From contig CAUDNR010004306.1 of NCBI GenBank assembly GCA_958430865.1, positions 4,356 to 53,227 on the forward strand: 48,872 nucleotides of DNA, given 5' to 3'. The notes under the pieces were generated by a model, which searched no databases, had not been told where the DNA came from, and saw only the letters and a program-made list of their open reading frames with translations. A program made the translations under genes and the position numbers. The DNA comes from Entrophospora sp. SA101 (taxonomy: Eukaryota > Glomeromycota > Glomeromycetes > Entrophosporales > Entrophosporaceae). This document shows positions 34,666 to 46,641 of this stretch, in pieces; the stretch's first letter is position 1; the number at the start of each line of letters is the position of its first letter.

Positions 34666-36290
34666 ATGTCTGTAAAGCTCTTTGTTGGAGGTCTATCTTG
34701 GGATACTGATGACCGTGCTCTCAAAAGTAAATTCGAAGAATATGGGACAGTCGAAGATGCTGTAGTCATTCGTGATCGTGAAAATGGTTAGTTTTTTAGT
34801 CAATAATTATTAGTTATATAGATAGAATAAAATTTACTCGAACACAATTACAACTAGAGAAAATTATAATTGTGGAAAGAAATAAATGTTTTTTTTCCGT
34901 TATGATTTTCTCCACCCTTTCAAATTCCTTCTTTCTTCTATTCTCTATTTTTTTTTTTTTTCTGGGAGCGAGCATCCTTTTTATTTTCGTGAGACAGAAT
35001 TTTTTCCAAGCTATGTTTAGGAAAGATTTATTTCTCTTTGAGAAAATATTTAAGGATATGCTAACAACCATATTTTATTCTTCTTCTTTCCACCACTCCT
35101 CTATACCTCGTGTGTGTGTGTGTGTGTGTGTTATATATAAATATATATATATTGTGTTTGTGTGTTCTTTCTCCCTCTTTTTCTTCCCTCCTCTTCTTCT
35201 CCTCCCACTATCATCTATCGTTCGAACAGGTTATTACAATTTCCCGCCGAATGATTGATAATAGATGGATTGAAAATTTTGTCTTTTTAAAAAAATAATT
35301 AATTAAAAAATGAATGATTTGTGTGTAAAAAAAAAATATATATATATATAATATAAAATTATACGCGTGTGGTCCGAATATAATTCAATCTTCTTTCCTT
35401 ATTCCTACATTACATACCCAATACCAAACAATTCCCGACATTTCTCACTACATTTACCCATTCATTCCATATTTTCATTTAATGTGTGTTACTCTTTACA
35501 TTTCTTCTCTCGTTTTCTATTTTGAATCTTTTTTTTTCAATTCACCATTCTCCTTCCCGATTCTCCTTTACTTTTATTCCTTTTAAATTCCAATCCCATC
35601 CCTTCTCTCTCGTTCTCTCGTTCTCTCCTGGTCGATATTATATATATATATTTATGTTCGTATCTTACTTGTGGTGGTTTGTCATTCATATGGTGTTCGT
35701 GTTCTTTCCATCCATTCAACAATTCTTCAATTATCTCTCCTCTCCTACCTATTTCAACTCTTTAAATCAATCTTCAACAAATAAATAGGACGTAGCCGTG
35801 GATTTGGATTTGTCACTTATTTCAAGTATTTATTTTTTATTTATTGATTTTGATTACTGATTTCATTTATAATTTCCCTGATCCAATGATGATAATTATA
35901 ATAATTAATAATAACAGGGAGGACGATGCCGAATTAGCAATCAGAAATTTAAATGAAAAGGAATTCGATGGTCGTACTATCAAGGGTAAATACATAATTC
36001 AACAATTATTAAATATTTTAATTAACTAATTCGTTCCAATCTAACTATATAATAAATCATCTTACAAAACATCAGTTGATCGTGCTTCTGAACGTTCTAA
36101 TTCAAGAGGTGGTGGCGGCGGTGGTGGTTACGGCGGTGGTGGTGGTGGTTACGGCGGTGGTGGTGGTGGTTATGGCGGTGGTGGTTACGGCGGTGGCGGT
36201 CGTGGTGGACGTGGTGGCGGTCGTGGACGTGGTGGTGGCGGCGGTGGTTATGGTGGAAGTGGCGGCGGTGGTGGTTATTCTCGTTACTAA
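34666..36290 (+). CDS. Glycine-rich RNA-binding protein (single RRM, GRP/RBM3/CIRP-like)
   Basis: Exons 34666-34786, 35789-35825, 35918-35985 and 36076-36290 join in phase to 441 nt, 146 aa. The N-terminal RRM is complete: RNP2 LFVGGL (5-10) and RNP1 RGFGFVTY, then EDDAELAIRNLNEKEFDGRT. The C-terminal half is almost pure Gly with Tyr and Arg (GGGGYGG repeats, then GRGGRGGGRGRG, ending YSRY), an RGG/GYG low-complexity domain. Such proteins bind RNA, respond to cold and stress, and can phase-separate. Intron 1 (34787-35788) is 1002 bp, against 70-95 bp for its other introns, and splits the RRM between RNP2 and RNP1. The gene diverges from the RasGEF gene. Confidence 0.93.
34787..35788 (+). promoter_or_regulatory. 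Unusually long GU- and pyrimidine-rich intron of the RRM gene
   Basis: A GT-AG intron of 1002 bp containing a TG run at 35109-35131, an AT dinucleotide run, and long T/CT-rich stretches (34890-35010, 35165-35220, 35500-35640). Open frames inside it are low-complexity and not protein-like. Related glycine-rich RRM proteins in plants autoregulate by alternative splicing of an intron within the RRM; a similar role here is inference. Confidence 0.5.
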
Positions 36291-37292
36291 ACAATTCAAA
36301 ATATAATATCCCATCACAACAAAATTTTATGTCTATTTGCTAAAAAAAATTTATTATTAATATATTATAATCATACATTATATATATTTTTATTTCGTTT
36401 TTTTTTAATTTTCATGTTTTTGTATATATATATCATATATATTAACTTATATATATATATTTTGCAAACAAAAAAAATTCAATATTATATATTATATAAA
36501 TAATTTGTGTCCGTTTTCTTATTTCATTATTAATAATATTATATTATTTAATATAATGGTCAAGTAAAAAGTAGCAAGCAATCAATAACAAATATTTTAG
36601 AATTAGAGAAAAGGAAGAGAAAAATTTTTTATTAGAAATTTTTTATTATATTTTTTTAATTTTTATTATGAATTGTCTTTAATTTTCAAAAATTTTTTTA
36701 TTCCTCCTTTCTCAATAAAAATTTGTAAATAGGTTACGGATAAAAAAAAAATCGATACATTTAAATAATTTTTATGATGACTTGTGATTTTGATCATTGA
36801 AATCATCCTATCGCTAAAATTACAATTTATGTGTATGAACTTGATAACTATGATTAACGGCTGTTAACGGAGCAATTAAACAATATCCTTGTGTTACAAA
36901 CTCGAGAAATTCATTTTTTGTAACATTATTATTATTAGAAATAATTAAAATAATTAAAATAATTGTTTAAAAAAAAAAAGTATTTATAAAATGTGTGCGA
37001 AATTTTGGAAAGAGACTTTTTTTTACTATTTTGTTCATTTGTTTATTTTACAAGGAATAAACAAATAAATAAAAATAATTTTTAATTACGTAAATAAAAA
37101 AGATTGATATTTTTAATTACATAAAAAGATAATATTTTTTTAATAAATTAATTTGTATTCCTTTTTCGCTCCTATTTATATTTTTTGAAAAAACCAATTA
37201 ATTCATTCCCTTTTACAAAATTAAAAAACAAATTTTACAATTTTTTTTACCTTCTTTCGCTCGCTAATTAATTGTCATAATTTATTTACAAT
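36291..37292. other. Spacer between RRM and RA-PH genes
   Basis: AT-rich DNA without an open frame. It should contain the 3' UTR of the RRM gene and the promoter of the next gene. No element is recognised. Confidence 0.45.
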
Positions 37293-38517
37293 ATGACAAG
37301 TAATCTGGATTTACTTTTTGGACAATTAGAGCTAGAGGTCGAAGAACTTACAAAGGTACTAATTAGTACTAGTAATGAAGTGCTCGGTTTTACTATATAA
37401 TATGTTTCTATTAATCATTGTAATTTAAATTAATCAATCAATCAATTATTTATTTAGGACCTTGAACTTCATAATAATGTAATTAATGATGATAATTATG
37501 ATAATGACAATAATAACAACAAAGACGAATTTTCAATTGAAGCAATTCAAGAAGAAATTAATAGAATGGGTTCAAGTTTAAAAAAGAATCATCATTCGCC
37601 TAGTTTTTCCTCGAATAATTCTTTATCGAATCTATCATCCCAACAATTATTTGTTCGACAATCAAGATCAAAATCTAATTCATTGTTAAACAATAGTAGC
37701 ATTAATAATAACAGCAATAACGACAATCAAATTTATCATCCTTCATCATCATCCACTCATTCATCATCATCATCAACATTATCATCATCGTCATCAGGAT
37801 CATCAACTCCTTCGACTGCAACATCTTTAACAACGCCTGCATCTTCGCCTTTAACTTCTACTATATTGTCATTAAAATTATCCACTTCCATTAGTAATAA
37901 TAAAGATGATCATACATTATTACCACCTTTATCACCTATAAGTTCTAAGCCTTTACAAATCAATGGCTTAACAATAGAATTGCCTGCTAACAAGAGTGCT
38001 ACATCTAATAATAATAATTCACCGTCCTCGTCATCTTCACCAACGTTATCATCTTTAATAGACCACTCCGCCCCCTCCGTATTATTGTCACGTCTATCAC
38101 CTATTCCAGAAACGTTTAATTCACATTCTCCAATTTCTTCTGTAGGATGGCTTGATGAAAGTAGTAGTGATGATGACAGTGAAGGTTCAACCACTAGTAG
38201 TGGTAGCGATAGTAGCAGTGATGATGATGACTTATTATTGTTAACGCCATCATCAAATAATAAATCATCATCTATTTCAAGATCTAATTTGAATAATTTG
38301 AATAATTTAAATGATTTAAATGACCTTATATTAAAAACTACAATTGCATCTTCTCCTTCCTCTGCGCCTTCTTCTTCTTCATTATTATTTGCAACACCAA
38401 TTTTGAAAAAATCCTCATCATCATCTTTTTTAAAATCATCTGTATCTATATCTACATCTGCATTATCATCAACATCATTGCAATCAGTACACATAGCATC
38501 ATCATCATCACAAATTG

Positions 38518-38552
<35 letters not shown>

Positions 38553-41500
38553 CCATCACCATCACCATCACCATCATCACCATTATCACCATTACCATCG
38601 CAATCACCAATATCACAATCACAATCACCAATATCATTATCACAAGAGACAGTAACAGCAACTACCACCACTACTACAACAGGAAAGAAAATACGCAGAA
38701 CTCCTACAACTGGTCATAGATTAAATGGTAAATCATTATCATCCAAGAAAAAAAAGATTCCTTTATCATCTTTGTCAACATTGCCTCCACCATTACCACC
38801 ATTACCATCACCTGCAACTTCTTTAACATTTCAAAAAGTGGATGTAAAAATAAAACCAGAAGATATTAATAATAGTAGTAATATCATTAGTAATAATAAT
38901 GACAATATTAGCGGCAACATTAATATTAATAGTAATAGAACTGAGAAATCATCATCAACTACTACCGCAACTACAACCACTTTGTCCTCTTCACATGACA
39001 CTAAATATATTGCTACTCTTGTTACTAATAGAAGTGACAACAAAGATAATTCAATTAATAGAAGATCAAATGAAGATTTAAAACAACAACTTTATCATCG
39101 TCATACAAAGTCTCATAATCATCAGCATAGTTCACAACAAAGACAAAGAAGAATGAGCGATTCTTCAATTGAGGAATTAAATAATATTGATGAAAGAAAT
39201 ACCAATAATAATAATGTTGTTGCTGCAAATTCAAAATATAAACTTATTTCTGACGAAAATAATAATAGTACTACTATTACTAACACTAACAATACCATTA
39301 GACATCGCAGATCAATTGATAAAAATATTAATGAAAATAAAAATACTATTAGTCGTCGCAGATCAATTGATAAAAATATTAATGAAGATATAAACACTAT
39401 TATACATCGTAGATCAATTGATAACAATATCAATGAAGATAAAAATACTATTATACATCGTAGATCAATTGATAACAATATCAATGAAGATAAAAATACT
39501 ATTAGACGCAGATCAATTGATAAAAATATTAATGAAGATAAAAATACTAGTACTACCAACATTGTTAGACATCGCAGATCAATTGATACTATCAATCCTA
39601 GTAACAATGTCATTAGCACTAGTAAGAAACAAAAAGAACCTAATAATAATGCTATTTATAATCATCATCGTACAAAAAGATTATCCAATGATATTGAAAA
39701 AGCTAGAAATATCATTAATGTTACAACAACAACAAATAACAACAACGACAACAGCAACAACAATGAAGACCAAAAAGGCCATGTAAGGTCAACTAGACCA
39801 AAGGAAACTACGATGGATGAACGTGGCCGTACTAAATCTAGACCACTTAGAGAAACAACTACAACAACAACAAAGACCGCTGAAGAACAGCAACGCGGAC
39901 GTGCAAAATCTAGAGCTAGAGAACCATTAATAACGAATGTTGAAGAACAACAACGCGGACGTGGCAAGTCTAGAACTAGAGAACCATTAATAACTAGTGT
40001 TGAAGAGCAACAACGCGGACGTGGCAAGTCTAGAACTAGAGAACCATTAATAACCAGCGTTGAAGAACAACAACGCGGACGTGCCAAATCTAAAGCTAAA
40101 GAACCATTAATAAATAACATTGAAGAACAACAGCGCGGACGTGCCAAGTCTAGAAATAGAGAACCATTAATAACTACCAATGTTGAAGAATCACCATCAC
40201 AACAACGTGAAACACGTGCTAAATCTAAAACAAGAGAATCTAAAAACGGAAAGCAGAAATCTAAAGGACGGTCAAAAGATTTTGATTTTGCTGATCAAGA
40301 TAAACATCCATTACCTCGTCGTGACAAAGTATATATTAAAATTGAAATTTTTATTTCTCAAATAGTTTACTTTGTTTTTCTTTAGACTAATTGATATTGT
40401 CTATAATTTTTATTACAATGTATAGACGAAATATTCGGAAAATTCAACACATATTGAAAATAGTGAATTCAAGGTAATTTCAACAAATAATTAATCAATA
40501 ATCTCTAATAATAAACAACTTAATAAATAATCTAATTGAATAATTTATTAATATTATTAGCAGCTTACAGCACAAATATATATTGAAGAAACACATCAAT
40601 CCAAAAAAATATCAATAACATCTGAAATGACAGCTTTGGATGTATTGAATTCATTGCGTAATAATAAATCAATTAGTGATGATGATTCATGGACAATATT
40701 TGAGCTAATTAATGAATTTGGATTAGGTAAATGTTTTAAATTTCTAAAATTTATTTTTATATATATAGTCTTTGCTCACATATATTCAACCACTTTTTAA
40801 ATAGAACGTCCAATAAGGGATTGGGAATATTTATCAAGAATTATTGAAACTTGGGATTTTGATAGAAAGTATGCATTTGTTCTAAAGAAATATCCATATA
40901 GAAATGCATTAACAATTGATGGGTTCAATAACGCTGTTCCGCCAATGTTTGGTTTCTTACATATGGAAGTAAAGAAAAATAAATGGCAAAAAAGATATTT
41001 TCATGTTAAAGATGGTTCTTTATATTACAATAATAATGGCAAAGATACTAAATCAAAAACCAGCGACAATTTTTTATGTACAATGGCAAATTTCGACGTT
41101 TATTCGCTAATAAAATCGTGTAACAGGAAACCACCAACAAAATTTGTTTTTGCATTAAAATCTCAAGATAAAATAACAATGTTTGAAAATCCTGAAAATG
41201 ATTATATTAAATATTTATGTGCTGATCATTACGATAAAATGAAAGATTGGGTATTAAGCATTAGTACTGCTAAGGTAAACTATTTTTTTCTTTCTTTTGT
41301 GTATACTTGGACTATGTATATATTAATAATATGTGAATATATATATCTTATTTTTTTTTTTTTTTGCAGAATAATTTGATGCTTGCTGAAAATCCCGAAT
41401 TGTTCTTAAAAATGGGCTTTAAAGATGATAGTAATAAAGTATGTAAAATTTACAAGAAATTTTATTTGCTTATTTAAAAATAGCATATCAAATATCAAAT

Positions 41501-42718
41501 ATCGACATTCATAATCCTAATAATCTTCTATTTGAATTTTAGGATAAAATAATTACTGAAAAATCAGATTCATCATTATCACAGTCTTTTCAGCAACAAC
41601 AAAACGTTCGCAGTAATCATCTTGGAAAACCTAATTCTGAAGTAATGTTTAAAGAAGGTTCTTTACTGGGTTCTAGTGATAAAAATTTATTGGCACCAAA
41701 TGCTTCTAGTACTACCACTATTAGTCCATCATCATCACCACAAACACCATTGACACAACAAATTGAACAAACCACATTTATTAAAGGATCATTATTAGAT
41801 TCCAATGAAAAAATTCAACCGCCTTTATTATCACAGCTACAAAATCAACAACAAAATGACCAAGTACCATTTATCAAGGGATCATTATTAGATTCAAATG
41901 AAAAAAGCCAACAACAACTATCATCACCACTAACATCAACATATAGACAACTAAATCAACAACAACAAAATGATCAAATATCATTTGTTAAAGGATCATT
42001 GTTGGATACAAATGAAGCTTTACTTGAAGAAGTTAAAGAACGAGAAAAATTGCGTAGAGCATTAAATGGATCAGGATATGTAAAAGATTCAATGAATAAT
42101 AACACGTACATTAATATTAGTGAATCTATAAAATTTAATAAAGGTTCTTTATTAGATAAAAATCGAGAAATTGTTGAATCATCATCAACTAATAACACAG
42201 ATGGTGCTAGTTTTGGTAATGGTAGCGCTAATAATAATAACATGACTGATCAATTGATTCATATTGATGAAGGAATAAAATTTAATAAAGGGTCGTTACT
42301 TGAAGAAAATCAAGAAAAGAAACTTAGTAAAAAATCAATGAAAACAGTCGGTGGTGGAGGAGGAACATTATTAACTCTTGATATACCATCACCACCATCA
42401 TCATCGCAATCACAATTATCAACTATGCAATCGCCATCGAATAATAATGGCAAGAAATTATTAGAAATAGATCTTAAACTTGATGCGCAACATACATTAG
42501 CGTTAAGAAATACAAATATACAACCTTTATTAAGTTTTGTACCTAGTGAAAACAAAGAAATAGAAACGGCAAAATCACCAAGAAGATTTTTATTTGGCGT
42601 GATTGGGAAGAGTCGTAATAATAATAGTAATAAGAATGATAATGATAATAAATTAAGCGATAATGAATATAATACCGAAGAGGAAGAAGAGGAACCAAAG
42701 AGTTATTTTGATTTTTAA
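37293..42718 (+). CDS. Ras-association and PH domain protein (MRL/Grb7-like architecture)
   Basis: Exons 37293-37355, 37458-40328, 40426-40473, 40561-40726, 40805-41274, 41370-41438 and 41543-42718 join in phase to 4863 nt, 1620 aa. The start MTSNLDLLFGQLELEVEELT is a short helix. Residues about 40-980 are disordered, Ser/Asn/Thr-rich and basic, with two repeat arrays: RRSIDKNINEDKNT-like (about 636-732) and EEQQRGRGKSRTREPLIT-like (about 830-930). An RA domain follows at about 996-1090 (AQIYIEETHQSKKISITSEM, TALDVLNSLRN), then a PH domain at about 1096-1206 (FGFLHMEVKKNKWQKRYFHV, ending MKDWVLSISTAK). The tail (about 1264-1480) carries six F-x-K/E-G-S-L-L motifs. Adjacent RA-PH is the core of RIAM/lamellipodin and Grb7-type adaptors, which bind Ras/Rap GTPases and phosphoinositides. 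Ras-effector function is inferred. Confidence 0.9.
38505..38580 (+). repeat. Coding TCA/ATC microsatellite
   Basis: Consecutive TCA units encode a poly-Ser run followed by Ser-Pro pairs in the RA-PH protein. The long open frames on the opposite strand here (e.g. 37910-38671) are shadows of this composition. Confidence 0.85.
39301..39590 (+). repeat. Coding tandem repeat (RRSIDKNINEDKNT type), five to six copies
   Basis: Five near-identical units of about 17-18 codons plus a partial sixth within exon 2 of the RA-PH gene. Each unit has a basic RRS core and an acidic NINED part. In two units the core reads RRRS, which fits the RRxS consensus of basophilic kinases. Confidence 0.9.
39882..40181 (+). 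repeat. Coding 60-bp minisatellite, five intact copies
   Basis: An exact 60-bp period encodes five 20-residue units (EEQQRGR-A/G-KSR-x-REPLIT-x2), with degenerate copies on both sides. Third-position differences between units show some age, and the reading frame is preserved throughout. Confidence 0.92.
41648..42300 (+). repeat. Dispersed six-fold F-x-K/E-G-S-L-L motif array in the RA-PH tail
   Basis: Six copies in exon 7: FKEGSLLGSSDK, FIKGSLLDSNEK (twice), FVKGSLLDTNEA, FNKGSLLDKNRE and FNKGSLLEENQE. The separating sequences are unrelated Ser/Gln/Asn-rich linkers of varied length, so the motif is conserved while linkers are not. Confidence 0.9.
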
Positions 42719-44379
42719 AAAGATTTATAATAATAGGATTTATTAATATTACTATTAATAAAATAAATTATAAATATAAATATAAATATATAAATATTAT
42801 AAATAGATTTAGATTTTAAAAATAATTTTTTAATTGTAATTATACTAATAATAAAAACAAAATATTCAAAATAAGCTTCTGTTTTCTTTTCTGTTTAAAA
42901 TAACCTGAAGCCTGAATTGTTATAATGTTGTTATAATGCTGTTTGGAAACGAATAATACATATTCGCTATTCAAACCTCAAAAACGAAATCAATTATAGT
43001 TATCGTTCAACTTCGATTTCTTCCTTTTTTTTTTTTATAATTTGTTGCATTTTCAGGTTTTTCCGTTACATTGATGAAGGTGTTATTGACAAGAAGTTTT
43101 CAATTGGATGCCCAAGGAAGCAAAAAAAATTTTATCATTATCATCATACGAAACTGGTTTTTTTGTATGTAATATAACAATAAAAATAATTTCATCAAAA
43201 ATATAAAAGGAGCTTTTATAATTATTCACCACGATAAAAAAAAAGCATCGAATTCAAAAATCGGGTTTTTTATAATAATTTTATAAATACATAAAAAGAT
43301 ATTATATTCAGTTGATGTTGATGAGGATTGGCCTCGCAAGAGGAACTTCTCAATAGATCTATATTAAATTAATCGAAGGCGTGCTAAGCATGTATATTCA
43401 ATAATGGAGGGACAAACAGAATTGAACGGTAGAACATAAAAATTTATGTGCATTTATTTTCATTAGGACTTAAGCTATTTAACATTATGATGATTTATAT
43501 GTAAACAATATATTTATTATGCAAACTTTTGCACAATTAATGAAAAATGAGGTCCGGGCACTTTCTTCCGAGAATGCATCTATCACTTTTTGAGAGATCT
43601 TTTTGGGAAAAAACCTTTTACCTTTGGATTACAATTTTTATTGGCTCGGTGTTGTGATATCATCATTATTGTTACGATGTATCAATATTTACGAATACGG
43701 ATTGCGATTTTACAAATTAAAATGTTATATACAAAACCAAATTTGTAAAGATTAGATTTTAAATGTCTTGCATGATAATTTGTAATTATAAATTTCATGT
43801 TATGAATCCAATTGGTCGTCAATTTTTTTTTAATTTGTTTGATGATGATGATGATGTGTTATTGATAATAGTTTGAACGATAACTATAGTTGATTTCATT
43901 TTGGTTTAAAAGTTTTGTTAAAGATTTCCTTGTTACAAATCTTTTTTACCAAAAATAAAATTATTAATATTATTAATATAATAATAAATTTTGTAAATAT
44001 TAATATAATTCGCAGCAAGGAATTTACGTATAAAAATTCGGTTTGTTTGTGTGTGAATTTAAGATCTGCGTTAATTTGAAATTCACGCGCGTGAAACAAC
44101 CCTTAAATTTCAAATTCACAATTAAATGACAAATCATATTAATGTAAATCTTGGTTTTTATAATTATGCGAATCGACTTTCCAAACACATTATTATTTAA
44201 TTTATAATGCGAATCGAAATAGCCGAAGTGATTTAATTTTACATTTTGTTAAATATTTCTTAAAACATGTATTATTAATAGTTAAGTAGGTATTACATTA
44301 TTTTTTTTTAGCCACTATATAAATAAATGATAATATTATGCATCCTGCTGTTTCTGGAATAGTGCAAGTTTTGGTGACA
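42719..44379. other. Gene-free spacer downstream of the RA-PH gene
   Basis: AT-rich DNA with the 3' UTR at its start. Isolated protein-like phrases (RYIDEGVIDKKFSIGCPRKQ near 43060-43120) are too short to support a gene. The minus frame 43896-44099 is not convincing. Confidence 0.4.
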
Positions 44380-46255
44380 GATATTCCAGATCAAAGATTA
44401 TTTCCAAAATGGCTTGAATCCATAGCATATTAGAGCAGTTTGCTCATTGTTAGTAAATGTTGCTTTAATTATTTTTGCAGCATAAGTGTCTGATTGATTA
44501 ATCATTATATGGATCAACAATTCATCATATGCCATTTTAGTTTTAGAACCGTTTTCCCATTCCTTCATTTGATTTTTTTTCAGTTATCATTAAAAGATGA
44601 GAGATGAGAAATACCAAAAGTACTCTTTGTTTCACACAGCAAACATAGTGTATGAATTACTAATAAAAGCTATGTAAAGTATCATTAATATGTCAAAGAC
44701 ATCTTGCACAATAGAATTAACTTCACCCTACCAATTATATGTGTAATTATTTTTGTTGTAAAATCTTTACAAAAAGAAACTTTATAATACTTACAATAAA
44801 ACCATCTCTAGTTTTCTTTTATTAATTGTCACTTTTTCCACATTATTATTGGAAATGCTTAAAGACTGATCCAGTTTTTTATCATTGTCAACAAGTTTTG
44901 CTTTAATATCATTAATGCCTTCAATAATTATCTGTTGCTTACTTATCAGTGTATTCAACAAACCATTATTGACTATAATAGCAAATGAGAAAAGCTTAAA
45001 ACCAACATATATTGATAATAAAAAATGAATATTTGGTCAAACTAGAGATTATTATTTTGTCCTTATCACAATTGCATGACTTTTTTCCCTTGAAATTGGG
45101 CTACAAGATCGTTTTCTTTCTTCAGATCTGCCTTGGAAGTAACTTTATTTAGTTCTATCATTGTTAGAAATAGAGATAAACTTATAAACATACTAATTCA
45201 TATCTCCAAACCAAAAATTTATATAGTCAAAGAGCATATCATAGCACCAGCGACTTATGAACCATCCTGTTTTTTAATGGAGCCAAAAATCGACATCATA
45301 AAGAATCTTTATATTTTCAAAAAAATACTTGATTGATTTTTACATTTTTAAAGAGGCTTGTTGATTTCTTTGATACTAAAAAAAAATATTACTGTTTTTT
45401 AATGTAACCAAAAACCGACATCAAAGAATCTTTACATTTTCAAAAAAGACTTAATTGATTCTTACTTTTTAAAGAGACTTTGTTGATTTCTTTAACAATA
45501 AAAAAATAATTATGAATTATCCTATCTTTTTTAATGAAGCCAAATCAATATCATAAAGAATCTTTACATTTTCAAAAAAAAACTTTTGATTTTTTTAATG
45601 ATAGAAAATAAATGTTAAGTTAATTGGTCGTGAAAACATATAAAAATCTCAAAAAACAAAAAAATTTTTTACCAAGACTAACATTCCTTTATAACTATAT
45701 TATTAAAATTTTCTTTAATATTAATCAATAAAATAGACAAATTTACTGTCTTTGTTAAAGATTATGAAGAAAAATACTAACAAAAAAGATGAATAATTGA
45801 ATGTCTTTAATTTGATATTAATATCAAATTTTTAATCAATTTAATTGTAGAATCGACGAAATTTGCAATAGTTGCCACAATACAAAAGAGTAACTCTCTT
45901 CCCAACTCTTCTCTCAGACCATATCTCTTTATATAATCAAAATAAAATGAATGTTGATGAAATGATTATAAGCACAACCAATTTAAGACATACGATTAAG
46001 ACAAAATATGAAAACAAAATTATTTAATAAAAAAAAAAAATTTATAACCAGGAAATTTTTTTTTTGCATGTTCTAATAAAATTTCCATTGTTGCTGCTGA
46101 TTCAACATTACCCAGATCATCATCAACTGTGTATTTTTAATATTTTTGATAAACTCATTTTCATTAATCTTTTCGTCATACTTTCTTTTAGTGCATTGGC
46201 ACTTTTTTTGATTTAGACTTGAATTCAAGATTAAAGATGGCTCCTCAATTAGTTG
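44380..46255 (-). pseudogene. Decayed multi-exon gene encoding a coiled-coil protein
   Basis: On the minus strand, reading from 46255: EEPSLILNSSLNQKKCQCTK, KRKYDEKINENEFIKNIKN, a frameshift, then VDDDLGNVESAATMEILLEH; near 45125-45080 SKADLKKENDLVAQFQGKK; near 44990-44825 LLNTLISKQQIIIEGINDIK then KLVDNDKKLDQSLSISNNN; and near 44570-44390 SKTKMAYDELLIHIMINQSD then AAKIIKATFTNNEQTALICY. The pieces are in order and protein-like, rich in Lys/Glu heptad-like helices, but broken by a frameshift, stops and a repeat array (45259-45610). I do not recognise the family. A low-expressed functional gene with unusual splicing is possible but less likely. Confidence 0.45.
45259..45610. repeat. Tandem repeat of about 127 bp, two full copies and one partial
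   Basis: Units start near 45259, 45386 and 45514. Each carries TTTTTTAATG, then a CATAAAGAATCTTTA-like block, TTTTCAAAAAA, and (in the first two) AAAGAGGCTTGTTGATTTCTTT-like sequence; the third unit is shortened. Units differ by many substitutions and indels, so the array is old. Confidence 0.75.
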
Positions 46256-46641
46256 CAATTAATTGCAGCATATAAAATTGAATTGCAGTCGTGGTTGTGG
46301 CATATGAAAATTGAATTGAGGCTAATTGCAGTTCCCATCTTTATCCAAGATATCAAACATTTAGATTGGCACCTTTGTAGACAATGATTGGGATAACCAT
46401 GTCTACGCATGAGTACAATACAATTATTCAAATCAGTATAGCTCACGTAATCACAATATACGTAATTGCAAAAAATGTTTGTAGATGTTTCTTAGAAGTA
46501 ACATAGCCTCTTGGAAGGTGACGATCAGTTATTTCGTAAACTAAAGAAGGCAATTAACACCATTAGATGAAGTTTTAGTAATCAAAGGATACTTGATTTC
46601 GTGCTTGATATAGTGGTAGTATCACATTGTCCCTGGACATG

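Noticed and set aside
34872..35258. 128-codon Phe/Leu/Ser-rich frame inside intron 1 of the RRM gene
   Set aside because: Caused by T- and CT-rich intron sequence; low complexity and bounded by good splice sites of the host gene.
36097..36317. His- and Thr-rich minus-strand frames
   Set aside because: Antisense of the glycine codons of the RRM protein; pure composition effect.
37910..38671. 253-codon minus-strand frame rich in Asp
   Set aside because: It is the antisense of the TCA-rich exon 2 of the RA-PH gene; its composition is fully explained by the trinucleotide repeat.
39665..40180. 171-codon minus-strand frame with tandem INGSL repeats
   Set aside because: Antisense of the in-frame 60-bp minisatellite; the repeat period is a multiple of three, so several frames stay open.
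46596..46640. A tRNA-like 5' half (GATA...TATC D-arm with a TAGTGGTAG loop) just before the 321-bp element
   Set aside because: The following anticodon stem does not pair properly and no T-arm or 3' half is found on either side of the element, so it is not a supported tRNA gene.
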